The notes beneath the pieces are model-generated. The model was not told where the DNA came from and made no database searches. It saw only the letters and a program-made list of their open reading frames with translations. 64,000 nucleotides of DNA, taken from the NCBI GenBank assembly GCA_037974665.1, contig CM075778.1, positions 29,268,001-29,332,000 on the forward strand, written 5' to 3'. Each line of letters begins with the position of its first letter. The first letter of the stretch is position 1. The DNA is from Ehretia macrophylla. Lineage: Eukaryota; Streptophyta; Magnoliopsida; Boraginales; Ehretiaceae. The translations under genes and the position numbers were made by a program. This document shows, one piece after another, positions 9,930 to 21,285 of this stretch.

Positions 9930-12382
9930 TCGTAGGCATTATCTGGAATATTAGAGGAATAGCTGGCTCGAAAGGCCTACGCAGATTAAAGAAGCTTGTG
10001 AAGATGCATGTTCCTGTGTTTATTTCTATTCTTGAACCTATGGTGGATGCAGATAAGCTTTCTGATTTCTCTCGAAAGTTGGGCTTTACCTTTTGTTTTG
10101 CCAATTGTTCAAATAAAATTTGGCTTTTTTGGAAAGAAGATATACAATGTTCTATTATTAGTGATCATATACAAAGCTTGACTGTTTCTTTTGATATGCA
10201 GTGGCTCCCAAGTAAAGTTTTTGCTTCTTTCATTTATGCGAAAAACTATAGATCTAAGAGAGCCAGCTTGTGGGATGAATTAAGGAATGTCTCTCAGATT
10301 ATTCAAGGCCCTTGGCTGGTTGGTGGAGACTTCAATATTATTTTATCAGCAGATGAACGTAGAAGAGGTTGCCCGCGCCGCCCCCCCCCCCACAATGTTG
10401 GAGCTATGGAAGATTTCTCGAACTGTCTGTTTGATTGTGGACTATCTAACGCCGGATATGAAGGTTTTCCTTTTACTTGGACAAAAAAAACTCTTTATCA
10501 AAGGCTTGATAGAATATGCATCAATTACGATTGGGAGATTCTTTTCTCTCAGACAAGAACTCAACATCTTGCAAGGGTGGGTTCCGACCATTGCCCCCTG
10601 CTTGTTAGTTGCTCTTTAAGTTCTACGCGTGGTCCATCTTCATTTAGATTTCTCAATGCCTGGACACACCACCATGGTTTTCTCCCATTTGTGCAAAATA
10701 GTTGGCAGACTCCAATTCATTCCCAAGGCATTCTCAAAATTTGGCTGAAGCAACAGAGGTTGAAAGTTGCTCTCAAAATCTGGAATAGAGATTGTTTTGG
10801 GAATATTTTTCAGAAAATCCAAGCTGCAGAAGATCATGTGAGAACCCTTGAAGAGCAATATTTGAGGGATCCTTCCATTCTCAACCGTGAAGCTCTTTCA
10901 AAAGCGGAAGCTTCGCTCAATAGAGAACTTGCCATTGAAGAGTGTTATTGGCAACAAAAAGCTGGTTGTAGATGGCTTGTTGAGGGTGAAAGAAATACCA
11001 AATTCTTTCAGATGATTACAAAGAAAAAACGATCTAGGAATTTCATTTGGAGCATTAAAGATGAGCATGAAAATGTGATTGATCAACCAACGGAATTAAA
11101 GCAAAATGCTATCAACTTTTTCTCAAATCTTTTACGGAATGACTCATTTCATTCCTTTCCTCATTGGATTGAAGAAGCTAACCTCATCCCGGAAGTGGTT
11201 GATGGTAATGATAATTCTTTTCTTAATAAAGAGCTTACTATCTCTGAAATTAAATCTGCAGTTTTCACAATTGATATTAACAGTGCTGCTGGTCCAGATG
11301 GTTTCTCCTCCCTATTCTATCAGCATTGTTGGGATATCATAGAATGTGACTTAGTTGAAGCTATAATTGATTTTTTCAGAGGTGCTAGCCTTCCTCAGGG
11401 TATCACCTCAACTACTATTGTGCTCATTCCTAAAAAAGAAGGCCCAAAGAGATGGGGGGATTTTCTGCCTATTAGTCTTTGCACTGTTTTCAATAAAATT
11501 ATCACAAAAATCCTTGCTGACAGGCTCTCCAAGGTGCTTCCCAATATTATTTCTCCTAACCAAAGTGGTTTTACACCAGGCCGACAAATTGGAGATAACA
11601 TTCTGCTTGCTCAAGAAATGGTTCATCATATCGATGCAAAGGTTAGGGGCTCAAATGTTATTATTAAACTGGATATGCTGAAAGCTTATGACCATCTTAA
11701 TTGGAATTTTCTCTTGTTTATGTTGCGCTCTTTTGGTTTCAATGAGGAATGGCTGTCTAAAATCAAGAGGTGCATATCAAAGTGCTGGTTTTTGCTTCTC
11801 ATAAATGGAGAGACCATAGGGTATTTTAAATCAGAACGTGGTCTCTGTCAAGGAAATCCAATTTTCCCTGCTCTCTTTATAATTGCAACTGAATTTCTTT
11901 CAAGAGGCCTTAATAAATTGTTCTCCCATTTCCCATCTATGTGCTTTTTTACGAGGGCATCTTTAATGGTTTCACATCTTTCATTTGCTGATAATGTCAT
12001 CAGATTCACAAATGGAAGTAAACAGGTGCTTGAGAGGCTCATGTGCTTTCTCAAAGATTATGAGGATGCATTAGGCCAAAAGATCAATGTAGATAAAAGT
12101 AGTTTCCTGGTGGGTAAGAACACCTCCGCCATTCGAAGTTCTATCATTGAAAATGCTACAGGTTTTGATAAACTTGATTTCCCAACCAGATATTTGGGAA
12201 TTCCTCTTTTTAAAGGCATCAAGAAATCTGTTTATTTTGATGATCTTATTAAAAAGATTTCTAGCAAAATTTCTAGCTGGGAGTCAAAAATTCTTACTCA
12301 TAGAGGAAGAATCACTCTTCTGAAAAGCACTCTTACTTCAATGCCTCTTTATTTGTTTCAAGTCTTGAACCCCACTAAATAG
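9926..12382 (+). pseudogene. LINE ORF2 N-terminal two-thirds: endonuclease and reverse transcriptase, catalytic Asp lost
   Basis: An open frame of 818 codons starts at the ATG of the ATGA overlap. Endonuclease (about residues 1-230): WNIRG near residue 8, SILEP near 35, GGDFNI near 131, RLDRIC near 192 and SDHCPLL near 216, so the metal-binding and catalytic blocks are present. RT (about 440-720): NQSGFTPGRQIGDN, KLDMLKAYDHLNW, GLCQGNPIFPALF and FADNVI. The conserved FADD is FADN here (codon 11993-11995), removing a catalytic aspartate, and the QGDPLSP-type block is altered to QGNPIFP. A 12-base C run near 10380-10392 encodes PPP without breaking the frame. A premature TAG at 12380 ends the frame, and the rest of ORF2 continues after it. 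Confidence 0.93.
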
Positions 12383-13990
12383 GTTATTCAACGAATGGAA
12401 AGGATTTTTAATAGGTTCCTCTGGGGTAGCAAGGACAATGCTAAGAAGATTCACTGGTCCTCTTGGGAAGCAATATGTTTGCCTTTTGAAGAAGGAGGTG
12501 TTGGCATGCGTAAATTGGATGATATGATAGTGGCAATGAATTTCAAATTGTGGTAGAGATTCCAAACTATCAATAACCTGTGGTATGAATTCATGCAAAA
12601 TAAATATTGCCAAGGCCGCCACCCATCAACAGTCAAGGTCTCCAATCATGGCTCGCCTCTTTGGAGAAGAATGGAAGTGATAGAGTCAATTTGTGAGAAG
12701 TTCATTCATTGGGAATTAGGCACAAGAAAAATTTTCTTTTGGCAAGATAATTGGTGTGATGTTGGTCCCCTGCACATTCACTCTCCAGTTTTCAAAGATT
12801 CTTCTATGAAAGTTGAACATTTCTTTGAGGAAGACAACTGGAATATTTGTAAACTAAGAGATTTTCTTCTAGAAAATTTTGTTCATAAAATTTCTCAAGT
12901 GTCTTTGGATATCTATCAATTTGATACTCCTTTGTGGACCTTTACCCCAAATGGTAGTTTCTCAGTTTGGAGTGCTTGGGATGAATCAAGGAAGTAGAAT
13001 TTTATTCAGCAGGCTTTCTCCAAAATCTGGAGCCCCTCCATTCCTATTAAAATCTCTTTTTTCATTTGGAGAATTTTCCACAACTGGATCTCAGTGGATG
13101 CAAGATTACAAAGTAAAGGTATCTCCTTAGCCTCTAAATGTCAATGTTGCAATTCTTATGAGACTTTGGAGCATTGTTTCATGGATGGTAGTATAGCTCA
13201 ACAGGTCTGGAATCATTTTACTTCCCTCTTCAATTTGAAATTACCAAACTCTGGTTCTCTTAAGCATTGGCTTTCAGCTTGGTTATTCTTGGGGATTATA
13301 TCTGTAAAGGGCATGTTCGAATTCTTCTGCCTATCTATATCTTGTGGTTCTTGTGGGTTGAACGTAATGATGCTAAACACAGGAATACGGGGTTTTCCCC
13401 GTCTAGAATTATTCGGAAAGTTAGAAAGGCTATTGCTCAAACTTTCCAAGCTGGTCTCATTAAAAAGTGGCAGTGGAAAGGTGATGTGTTTTTAGCTCGA
13501 TCCTTTTACTGTTTTTATGTAAATGATCAAAAGCCTTTTTCCCAAAGTTGTTTACTGGAGAAAGCCAAGAGAAAATTATTTTAAAATGAATATTGATGGA
13601 AGTTTCCATGCGAACCTGAACCTTGCAGGGGGAGGTGGTATAATTCGAAACTGGAAAGGTGACTTTGTTATTGCTTTCTTCTGTCCTTTTGATTGCAATA
13701 GCTCATTTAAAGCGGAACTGTTGGCATTGGTGATGGGTCTTGAAGTCTGTAAAAATAATGGTTTTCATAATATTTGGGTTGAAATCGATGCCTAGAGCAT
13801 CGTCAACCTCATTCATTCAGGTAGTAGGGGGTCGTGGGAACTTTGCTATGATCTCAGAAAGGCTAGAAAGTTCATGGTGATTTACATGCCTGCATTTCTC
13901 ATATATTCGAGGAAGGAAACCAACCAGTAGATTTCCTTGCTAATTTGGGAGCTCTGGCTTCGTCGATGACTTGTATCTACAATTTGCATG
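12383..13990 (+). pseudogene. LINE ORF2 C-terminal part: thumb, zinc-binding region and RNase H, with stops and frameshifts
   Basis: Translation continues in frame after the stop at 12382 (VIQRMERIFNRFLWGS...), with further stops near 12555 and 12997. The zf-RVT region at about 13000-13210 shows SIPIKISFFIWRIFHNWIS and CQCCNSYETLEHCF. A frameshift near 13260 leads to ILWFLWVERNDAKHRN, and another near 13530 to the RNase H domain at about 13585-13795 (MNIDGSFHANL, GGGGIIRN, FKAELLALVMGLE, VEIDA). After a stop at 13793 and a frame change, the last conserved block ISHIFEEGNQPVDFLANLGA ends near 13955. Every domain of a plant L1 ORF2 is recognisable but disrupted. Confidence 0.88.
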
Positions 13991-14320
13991 ATTTTAAGAT
14001 TCTTAAAGGTATGTTTTGCATCGAATAGGCAAACTTACCTCATTTTAGGATTAGATAGGCTTTTATCTTGTACTTTGTGATCTTGGGTTTTTGGAAAGAT
14101 GGCTGCATCTTTCCATTTTTCAACTTGATATTTTGGCTAGGTTCTTTTGTAAGAAGTGGCGGTTTGTGCCCTTCTAGTTTAGATTGGATGACGGGGCAGG
14201 TAAGTTCCCCGTCCTCCTGTGGAGGTTAGACCTTACATCTCCCTCCACTTTTGTACTTTCATTTTTTGTTATTAATAAAATTTTGGAAGGTGTCGTCCCT
14301 CCTTTGCCAAAAAAAAAAAA
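13991..14320 (+). other. LINE 3' UTR and poly(A) tail
   Basis: About 320 bp of noncoding sequence follow the RNase H end. It contains ATTAATAAAATTTT near 14270, which can act as a polyadenylation signal, and ends in CTTTGCC plus twelve A residues. The tail directly abuts the candidate right TSD at 14321-14332. Confidence 0.7.
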
Positions 14321-14332
14321 GTTGGAGACAAA

Positions 14333-16314
14333 AAAGGAGTTAAAAACATAACTGAGAAATATTACTCCAAGAGAGTGTCATGTACCTGAATATAATGTGA
14401 ATATTGAAAGTACTGGAAAAGAATGGAACCAAAAAAGAAAAATTGATCATGATCAAATTTTGAAAAATGAAGTAGCTACTGATAGAAATTGAGGATCTTG
14501 AATTGAAGTCCACTCAAGATGTCGACAAATAAATGATTGGCCAAAATAATAGAGAAGACGCAATCCAGGCAGAAAATAAATGCACATGAAATATGTGGAT
14601 AGGATTGAGGGGGAACATTGTATTATGAAGACAATCCCGAATCACTATGAGAAATGAATTACAAGTAATTAATCAAAATAGTTGGGTTTTCCTTGAATTG
14701 TTTAAAGGCAAATAAGGAATGAGTTAGTACATTGTGTGATTACCCTTTGGTCTATATTCTCCGGAAAAATTACATTGATATTAGCGTGGTAATTTTGAAA
14801 AGGACTTCATATGCGTTTGATGAATATGGTATATAAATCACATGATAATATTATTGAAGTCTTGAAAAGACTCTATATGCCTGAAGCATATATTCATGTA
14901 ATAATGATATTTATATTGAAGTCTTGGAAAGACTCTATATGCATGAAGCATATATTCATGTGATAATGAGATTTATATTGAAATTAAAGGATTGTATATG
15001 CTTGAATCATATGAATGAAAATCTCGAAAAATGTATTTGATTACAAAAATCTTTGTATCAATGAAAAATTCTAGAAGAATGTGATAAAATCTTAATATAT
15101 ATCAATATATATTTGTTGGATTGCAATTACTTAGATATATATTGACATATATCATAAACAAGCTTAAAGAGCTTACATAATCAAACAATATATCTCAATA
15201 AATGATGTGAGATTTAAAGATCATATAAAGAAATAATTTTTTTGACCTGAATGCGAGTATTCACTATTGAAAATATATGTCTATACAAAGTACTAAAACT
15301 GATATTTTTTTGGTATCAAACAATATGATTTCTCAATATTGAAAAGGATCATTTCCACCATTGAAAAGATAATGAATGAATTATTGATTCTAAAGTACTA
15401 TATATCATATTCTAGTGCAGTAGGCACACTAATGTATGTTGCTAATATTACAAGGCCAGATGTTTCCTTTATTTGTTTATTTGTTAGGTAGGTACAATAC
15501 AAGCATTGGAATGGATTGAAGCACATACTCGCAATCTTTGTGAAATATCATATATGGATTATTTTATTAAAAAATATCAAAAATCAAAGTTAGTTGATTA
15601 TACAAATACTGGTTATTTATCTAATTACTAAAAAGAAAAGTCAGAGATATGATATGAATTTCAAATAACTGGTGTCGCTGATATTCAACAATTATGCTCA
15701 AGAGAAAAATTCAACAAATTTGTTCACTAAAACTTTATCCACAACCATTTTCAACATGGTTGGAAATGTGAAATGTGAAATGTGACACTTGAAGGATTTA
15801 TAACCATGACTAAGGTCGCAATGAGAGGGAGAAAATATTTCGATACTGTACTCTTATTCATTCACCAAGATTTTTTTTTCAATGGGTTTTTCCTAGTAAG
15901 GTTTTAATAAGACAGACCAAATACAAGTATGTCACACTTAAATTCTATTTGTTCATGAACTCAAAAGGAACGTGATATAAGTGTTCATCGAATTCAAAAA
16001 AGTGGAAATGTTGCTAGTGTGTCCACAAAAGTATAGCTCACGATAAACTAGCTATCAAGATTGGCATATGTGGACTTTGTGATGATTATTGATATATCCA
16101 CAAGATGGAGAGATATACGCACTGCACTCTTTTTTCCTTTGCATAGGTTTTGTCCCATTGAGTTTTTCTGGCAAGGTTTTTAATGAGGTAGTATAAAAGG
16201 CATATACGAGGAATATTATACTCTTTTTCTTTCACTAGGATTTTTATCTCACTGGAATTTTTTAGTAAGGTTTTAACGAGACATATTCTTAAAAAATGAA
16301 TATCCAAGGGGGAA
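14333..16314 (+). pseudogene. C1 copia relic, right part (RT/RNase H fragments and 3' UTR)
   Basis: Short coding scraps in several frames identify Ty1/copia pol. STGKEWNQKRK near 14400 and QINDWPK...AIQAE near 14520-14570 match the start of RT in a common plant group. At 15400-15560 VGTLMYVANITRPDVSF and then HWNGLKHIL belong to the RT-RNase H junction. NLFTKTLSTTIFNMV near 15715-15760 is the RNase H C-terminus. Most of RT is missing or unrecognisable. Between 14820 and 15000 a unit of about 67 bp (GAAGTCTTG-AAAGACTCTATATGC) is repeated. At 15850-16285 a phrase like TAGTAAGGTTTTAACGAGAC occurs three times, a known style of 3' UTR in such elements. A polypurine tract lies at 16302-16314. Confidence 0.7.
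16302..16314 (+). promoter_or_regulatory. Polypurine tract of C1
   Basis: ATCCAAGGGGGAA directly precedes the TG that opens the C1 3' LTR at 16315. It would prime plus-strand DNA synthesis. Confidence 0.65.
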
Positions 16315-16342
16315 TGTATGAAATATGGATATTCAATATAAG

Positions 16343-16347
16343 AACTA
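16343..16347. repeat. Target-site duplication, left copy (solo LTR 1)
   Basis: AACTA at 16343-16347 corresponds to AACCA at 18812-18816, one mismatch in five. Five base pairs is the normal duplication size for Ty3/gypsy integration. Confidence 0.65.
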
Positions 16348-18811
16348 TGTCACGACCCCACTTTCGCTAATACAGTCTCTGATTCCATAGAAATAACAAC
16401 AAATAATCATCGGATTGTGATGCCATGGGCTTAAGAAGATTACTTCTCATAAATCCGCACAGGCACACTACAAAAGTCCGATCACTAATATCCATAAAAA
16501 GTACATTAGAGCCATTAAACTAAAACTTCCCAAATACATTCAAGAATTTATTACATCAAACCTTTATATCAACTCTTTGATACCAAAGAAATACATGTCA
16601 ATAATAATCTCCATTACATCATAATCTATATAAACTCCACAAATAGTATATACATCATCCAAAGCAAGATAAGCAAAGCAATTACTTCCAATCACCTCAA
16701 GGCTCTAACTCAGCTTCACCTGAAATGGTGTTAAAACGGGGTGAGTTTCACAAACTCAGTGAGGGGGGTGAACGGGAAGGTTTTGGAAAACATTTTAACT
16801 CTGTATTCCTTTTGAAAACGTGACTGTGATGTCATATGAAACAATAAGCATAAACAATACATAAACAGTAAGCACAATTAATGCAAGTAATAACATTAAG
16901 CATTTAAAGGCAATTAAGTCAAGTAAGCGCATAAAACTATATGTAAACATTTAGACATTTAAAGACAATCAATTCATTAACACATTCGAAAGGATACGCT
17001 TAGCAGTGTTGATGCCGTTCCTTGTACCACTATCGCGAACTCTACTATTCCCCTTGTTATACCCGCTCCTTAAAATCTATGGCCCAACACCCCATAGACA
17101 GAGCAAGGGAATTGGATCTTAGTCCCACTCAATAAAAGCTATGACCCAGCACCCCATAGGAGTGAGGGAATTGGATCATGGCAGTCGCCATGCGAGCTAA
17201 AAGGTTGCAACCTTACACATTCGCTTCGCATTCGCATTAATCACATTCACTTTGCATTCACATTCGCTTTGAGAGGACAAAAAAGTAGGTTGGCCCTCAA
17301 TCACATTAACAAGCAATCATCATTTATTAGCACATATGTTAGGTAACAAAGTAGGTTACCCAACCATTTACAACACTTTAAACATCTAGACATTTCATTA
17401 GCACTTAATATTTCACATAGGCATTTCAATATTTTGAACACATTAACACTCCATAACACATTGAATTACAACATTTAACATCTAGCATATAACACATTTA
17501 ATTATAGTTTACAATGCAACACAAATGCATAAATCATCATATTCATGCTCTACAACATCTAACAATTAACTTTTATCCAACTTTTAACCTTTTTATAAGC
17601 AATACCAATGCACAATCTTTACATAACCAATATATATGTCAACCATACTACCTTATAAGTGCAAAACAATGGCAAAATCAAGCTTAAAACAAGTTTTATA
17701 AGCAAAATAACAAAATTGCATCATTGCTGAAAATTTGGGAAAATTCACCAAATTGCCATTAAACTCCACCAATTCTTGATTCTAAGCCATGAAATCATAC
17801 TATGAACATATATGTATACAAATAACCTTCATATTTAAGCTAGGAATCAACATTAGTTTCAAATCTAAACTACTATTCAACCTACAACTCAAATAGCTAA
17901 TATATAACATTTAATGGTTCATCAAAGCTCCTTTACATATAAGTTGCTCTCTAGGCACTCATTAGCAAGAAACACATGCACAATTAACAAATATAACCCA
18001 TAATATGAATTCATGATAAAAAATGGCAACTTTGAACTTTAGTTTGGAAAAACCCCTCACATTTTTTGAAGAAAAATGCAAGCATAAGCAAGGTTGTGCA
18101 ATGCAGAAGCTAAATCCACTTCCAATTTGACCAAAAATGCTCTCTTTCTTCTTCTTCCTCTTCAAAATTGATCAAACCCTATGATTTTCTAATTTCCCCT
18201 CTTTTCTATGGCTTGGCTGATTTTGGCCCCTTTGCTTAGCTTTTATTTGGCTTTTGTGTTCTATTGTATAATGTATGTATTGTATATAATAGTCAAGCTT
18301 AGTCAATGCAAGGTCAAAATATCTCCAAAGGCCAAATGACCACTTATGCAAGCTCTTTGGTCATATCTACAAGTATGCCAAGTCAAAACTAAGTCAACTA
18401 TTCATCAAAAGACCCTTATATCCCTTGCACACACACATTGGAAATCATTCATCAATTCCCGCGTAAAAGGGATAGCTCTGACACATTTTACGAAAACGGC
18501 TATAACTTCTTGTAGAAAATTCTAATTCGCAAACTGTTTGAAGTGTTAGAAACTAAATTCGTAGAGATTTCCAACCATATATAATTGACCACCTAATTCT
18601 TCCCGAATTGGTGCATATTTTATTTCGAAGTTGATCCGAAACTGACTCGTAACTTCCGAGTATGACTTATATAATTCAATTCGACATCCACTGAAATGTC
18701 CCGATATCATTTTGACACATTCTACACTGCACAATACATTTTTAAACATTAATGGGTTATTTTCTAATAATTATCAATTTATTCCAACTTGGCTCTGGCA
18801 CGGGTATTACA
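16348..18811 (-). mobile_element. Solo LTR 1, about 2.46 kb, gypsy-type
   Basis: It starts TGTCACGACCCC and ends GGGTATTACA, so on the minus strand it reads TGTAATACCC...GGGGTCGTGACA with TG...CA ends. It is flanked by AACTA/AACCA and sits inside the C1 LTR. There is no internal coding region. The size and the internal phrase GGGGTGAGTTTCACAAACTC (16739-16758) match long LTRs of plant Ty3/gypsy (Del/Tekay-like) elements. An internal duplication carries ACACCCCATAG twice (near 17088 and 17149). Such solo LTRs arise by recombination between the two LTRs of one element. The lineage is inferred, since no pol remains. Confidence 0.78.
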
Positions 18812-19060
18812 AACCATGTGATGCCCATGTGACAAGAAGTATAAAGTTTACTTTATAAAATTTAATTGATGGGTTATAATGATGATCACAAATGAAAATA
18901 ATGTCATTGATGAATAATGACATCATCGATGTATTGTTTGTTACTTATAAATAAGAAGGTTATGTGAAGAAAATGTACACAAGAAAGATTTCTCAATAAA
19001 ACTCTTCTTCTTCCTTTTGGCAATTGTATTTCTTATATTATTTGATAATTTTTTATAACA

Positions 19061-20115
19061 TTATATATGAAATTTGTCTTTGACTATATTCAAAAGGCAT
19101 CTTTAGATTTTTTATATTGTAGTGCTTTTGTATTTGACTATATTTTTTATACTATATTCCTTATTGGGGCATTATACAACGAAGACATTTCCAACTATTT
19201 ATAGTTGTCTATGGTCGTGAAGCCACCGTGTCGCAAACAATAGAACATTTGGGATGTTTTCAGTAACATCATTTAATTATTTTATGAAAATAGTGTGAAG
19301 ACAGATGTTAGAAGATCAGACTGATTTTTATGCTTGATAATTGCAATAAAAAATTTCTATTGTAAACAAGTATATCATTTACATATAATTAATTGATCAT
19401 ACTCCATAGCATTTTTATTTAATTACTTGGTTGAAATATAACCAAGACTTTTGGCTTTGGATATTGAATTTTAGAATATCCTTCTTTGTCCTCTTATAGA
19501 AGACAAAGCCATTCTCATGATGTTACACAATCTATTTTTTTTATTATTAAAGGAAGGTCTAAGGTTATATAATATATATTAAGAATGTAATCAATAAAAA
19601 TCAATCTTGCAACTTTTTACATCCACAGCGAGTAACATACCAATAAACCAAAACCTTGATGGTACACAATCTATTATTAACTATATTGAATTACGTACTT
19701 ATATGCCCCAATAAAATTACTTCATAAAATATTTTTTTGACTCCATGAAGGTGTATATATACTCATAAAGTATTCGTCCCACTTAATGCTCTTTGAATCA
19801 ATGGATAAAATGTCAGCATCGATGTTGCTTTATCCTATCATCAACTTCTCGGTGTTGGCATCATCAACGCTGTGTAGAATAAGTATTTATTAATATAAAA
19901 ATTCCTTCGATCAAGATAAATCACATTGTAGAAATTTTATCTTTAAGAGTAAATATTGACAAGATAGACATACATTCCTTTGAAAAGCACAAATGATTCA
20001 TAAACTTCTGCAAGATGCATAACATGATTCATACTTCGTTTGACTTTGTTATGTTGGTCTTCAAAATGTCTACAAAGTGCAAGTAATTCCAAAAAATACG
20101 GTAAAGCTTTCAAAA
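19061..20115. other. AT-rich spacer, nothing recognised
   Basis: No coding domain, RNA gene or clear repeat was identified. The next recognisable item is the small retro-insertion at 20116-20191. Confidence 0.5.
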
Positions 20116-20191
20116 CAACGTCTATGTACTTTTTTTTTTTTTTTTGTTAAATAAGCAAAAATATATCATTAAGCTCAACGTATATGTACTT
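20116..20191 (-). mobile_element. Micro retro-insertion with 16-bp flanking duplication
   Basis: CAACGTCTATGTACTT (20116-20131) and CAACGTATATGTACTT (20176-20191) match at 15 of 16 positions. They enclose 44 bp that begin with a T run and continue GTTAAATAAGCAAAAATATATC. On the minus strand the insert ends TTGCTTATTTAAC plus oligo(A), like a LINE 3' end truncated to about 30 nt. Poly(A) tail plus long flanking duplication is the footprint of target-primed reverse transcription. Confidence 0.75.
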
Positions 20192-20675
20192 GTATCTTGT
20201 AATGTTTGATTTTTGTTGTATGGAGAAGTATCAAAGACATTTATAATGTGAGACTGTCTATTTATTACTAGTATGCTAACAAAAGAAAAAGGAGAAAAAG
20301 ATTACAAATCATTTAATTTGTTGCTCTTTCCTTGTGTAAAAGGGTAAGATTATCCTTAATTCTTTGTCCTATTTTTGAAATGATTTTCATGGACAAAGAA
20401 ATTTAACGTTGAAAATTACTTAACATAGTAAAGGTGTATATTACAAGGCCCATTATCAATAAGAAACTAAAAGACAAATATGGCTCCTAAGGAAGACTCA
20501 GCTATTAATCAAATTTATTTACATTTTGGATATACCTCATATAAAAGTAGTGGCAGATGTGTTTGCAGTCCTTACTAGCCAAAAAAAAGTTAAACTTCTA
20601 TGTATTTGTTTTTTCTAAAAAAAAGTTCAATGTGTATATATTTTTAGTTAAAAAAAATGCATTAGCCCCACTGAG

Positions 20676-20676
<1 letters not shown>

Positions 20677-20752
<76 letters not shown>
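20677..20752. repeat. (TA)n microsatellite
   Basis: About 37 uninterrupted AT dinucleotides. The open frame running through it from 20557 is an artefact of the repeat. Confidence 0.97.
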
Positions 20753-20754
<2 letters not shown>

Positions 20755-21206
20755 AAAAATTATGAATTTTTGCTCTTATTGAGAAACATTCCTAAATCCT
20801 GCCCTGTATAAAAGAATAAGAAGTATTTAGTGGGCATTCTAGTGATGAAAAGACTAATTTGGATTATGTATGACATACAATCCTGTGCAGAGTGCTGCTA
20901 ACATGTGTACGCCACATGTATTTGGATCAAATAAATATACATGGCTGAGGTTGGAAAGTTTGTGTAATATTACTTTGTGATGAAAGAGGAGTTTTGAACT
21001 TCGATAAGAAAATAAAACATTATCAGGACTAATACCAATTTGGTATTTAAGACAACTGACCTTCTCGAGTAGTAGAAGACGAACCATGAAATATTTGCGG
21101 AAGCTAGCCATGGTTTTTTGTGAAATAATTGAACCAATATGATAAATGAGCGGTTGGGGCGGCTGATATGCATGTGCGACTAGTATTTTTTGGGGGCCGA
21201 TTTGTA

Positions 21207-21285
21207 TAGTATTTTTTGTATAATGCTGACCCCACTTAGTGGGATAAGCCTCAGTTTGATTTGGTTTGATTTAGTATTTTTTGTA
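21207..21285 (+). mobile_element. 5'-truncated RTE-type LINE/SINE tail with perfect 14-bp TSD
   Basis: TAGTATTTTTTGTA occurs at 21207-21220 and again at 21272-21285. The 51 bp between contain CCCCACTTAGTGGGATAAG, which is the conserved 3' end of plant RTE-type LINEs and their SINE partners, followed by a degenerate TTTGATTTGG tail in place of the usual TTG repeat. A third partial copy of the target phrase lies at 21181. The insertion is therefore a severely truncated retroposon. Confidence 0.82.

Larger units (their letters stand above)
9729..14320 (+). mobile_element. L1-type LINE (non-LTR retrotransposon), 5'-truncated
   Basis: The order is ORF1 C-terminal remnant, AP-type endonuclease, reverse transcriptase, RT zinc-binding region, RNase H, 3' UTR and a poly(A) tail at about 14309-14320. 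A C-terminal RNase H and a zf-RVT-type region are typical of plant L1 elements. The 3' UTR runs from about 13990 and ends CCTTTGCC followed by A12. ORF1 is almost entirely missing, consistent with 5' truncation during reverse transcription. Candidate TSDs flank it. Point stops, frameshifts and an RT active-site change mean the copy is dead. It is inserted in copia relic C1. Confidence 0.92.
16315..19060 (+). repeat. C1 3' LTR, split by a nested solo LTR
   Basis: The LTR opens with TGTATGAAATATGG at 16315 and is interrupted after 33 bp (16347) by the solo LTR. It resumes at 18817 with TGTGATGCCCATGTGACAAG. The resumed part contains ATAAATAAGAAGG, a TATA-type region near 18950, and the CAATAAAACTCTTCTTCTTCC phrase common to plant copia LTR 3' halves. 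It probably ends in TATAACA at 19060. The rejoined LTR would be about 280 bp. The 3' border is not confirmed by a second LTR. Confidence 0.6.

Noticed and set aside
10380-10392. C homopolymer as a frameshift or assembly error in the LINE endonuclease
   Set aside because: The frame remains open across it and endonuclease motifs continue in frame, so no break can be claimed, although run length could be misread.
11367-11681. Overlapping open frames on both strands inside the LINE RT
   Set aside because: They are alternate-frame shadows of ORF2, whose motifs are in the 9926-12382 frame.
20557-20751. 64-codon open frame ending in Ile/Tyr repeats
   Set aside because: It is a translation of the TA microsatellite and its AT-rich border.
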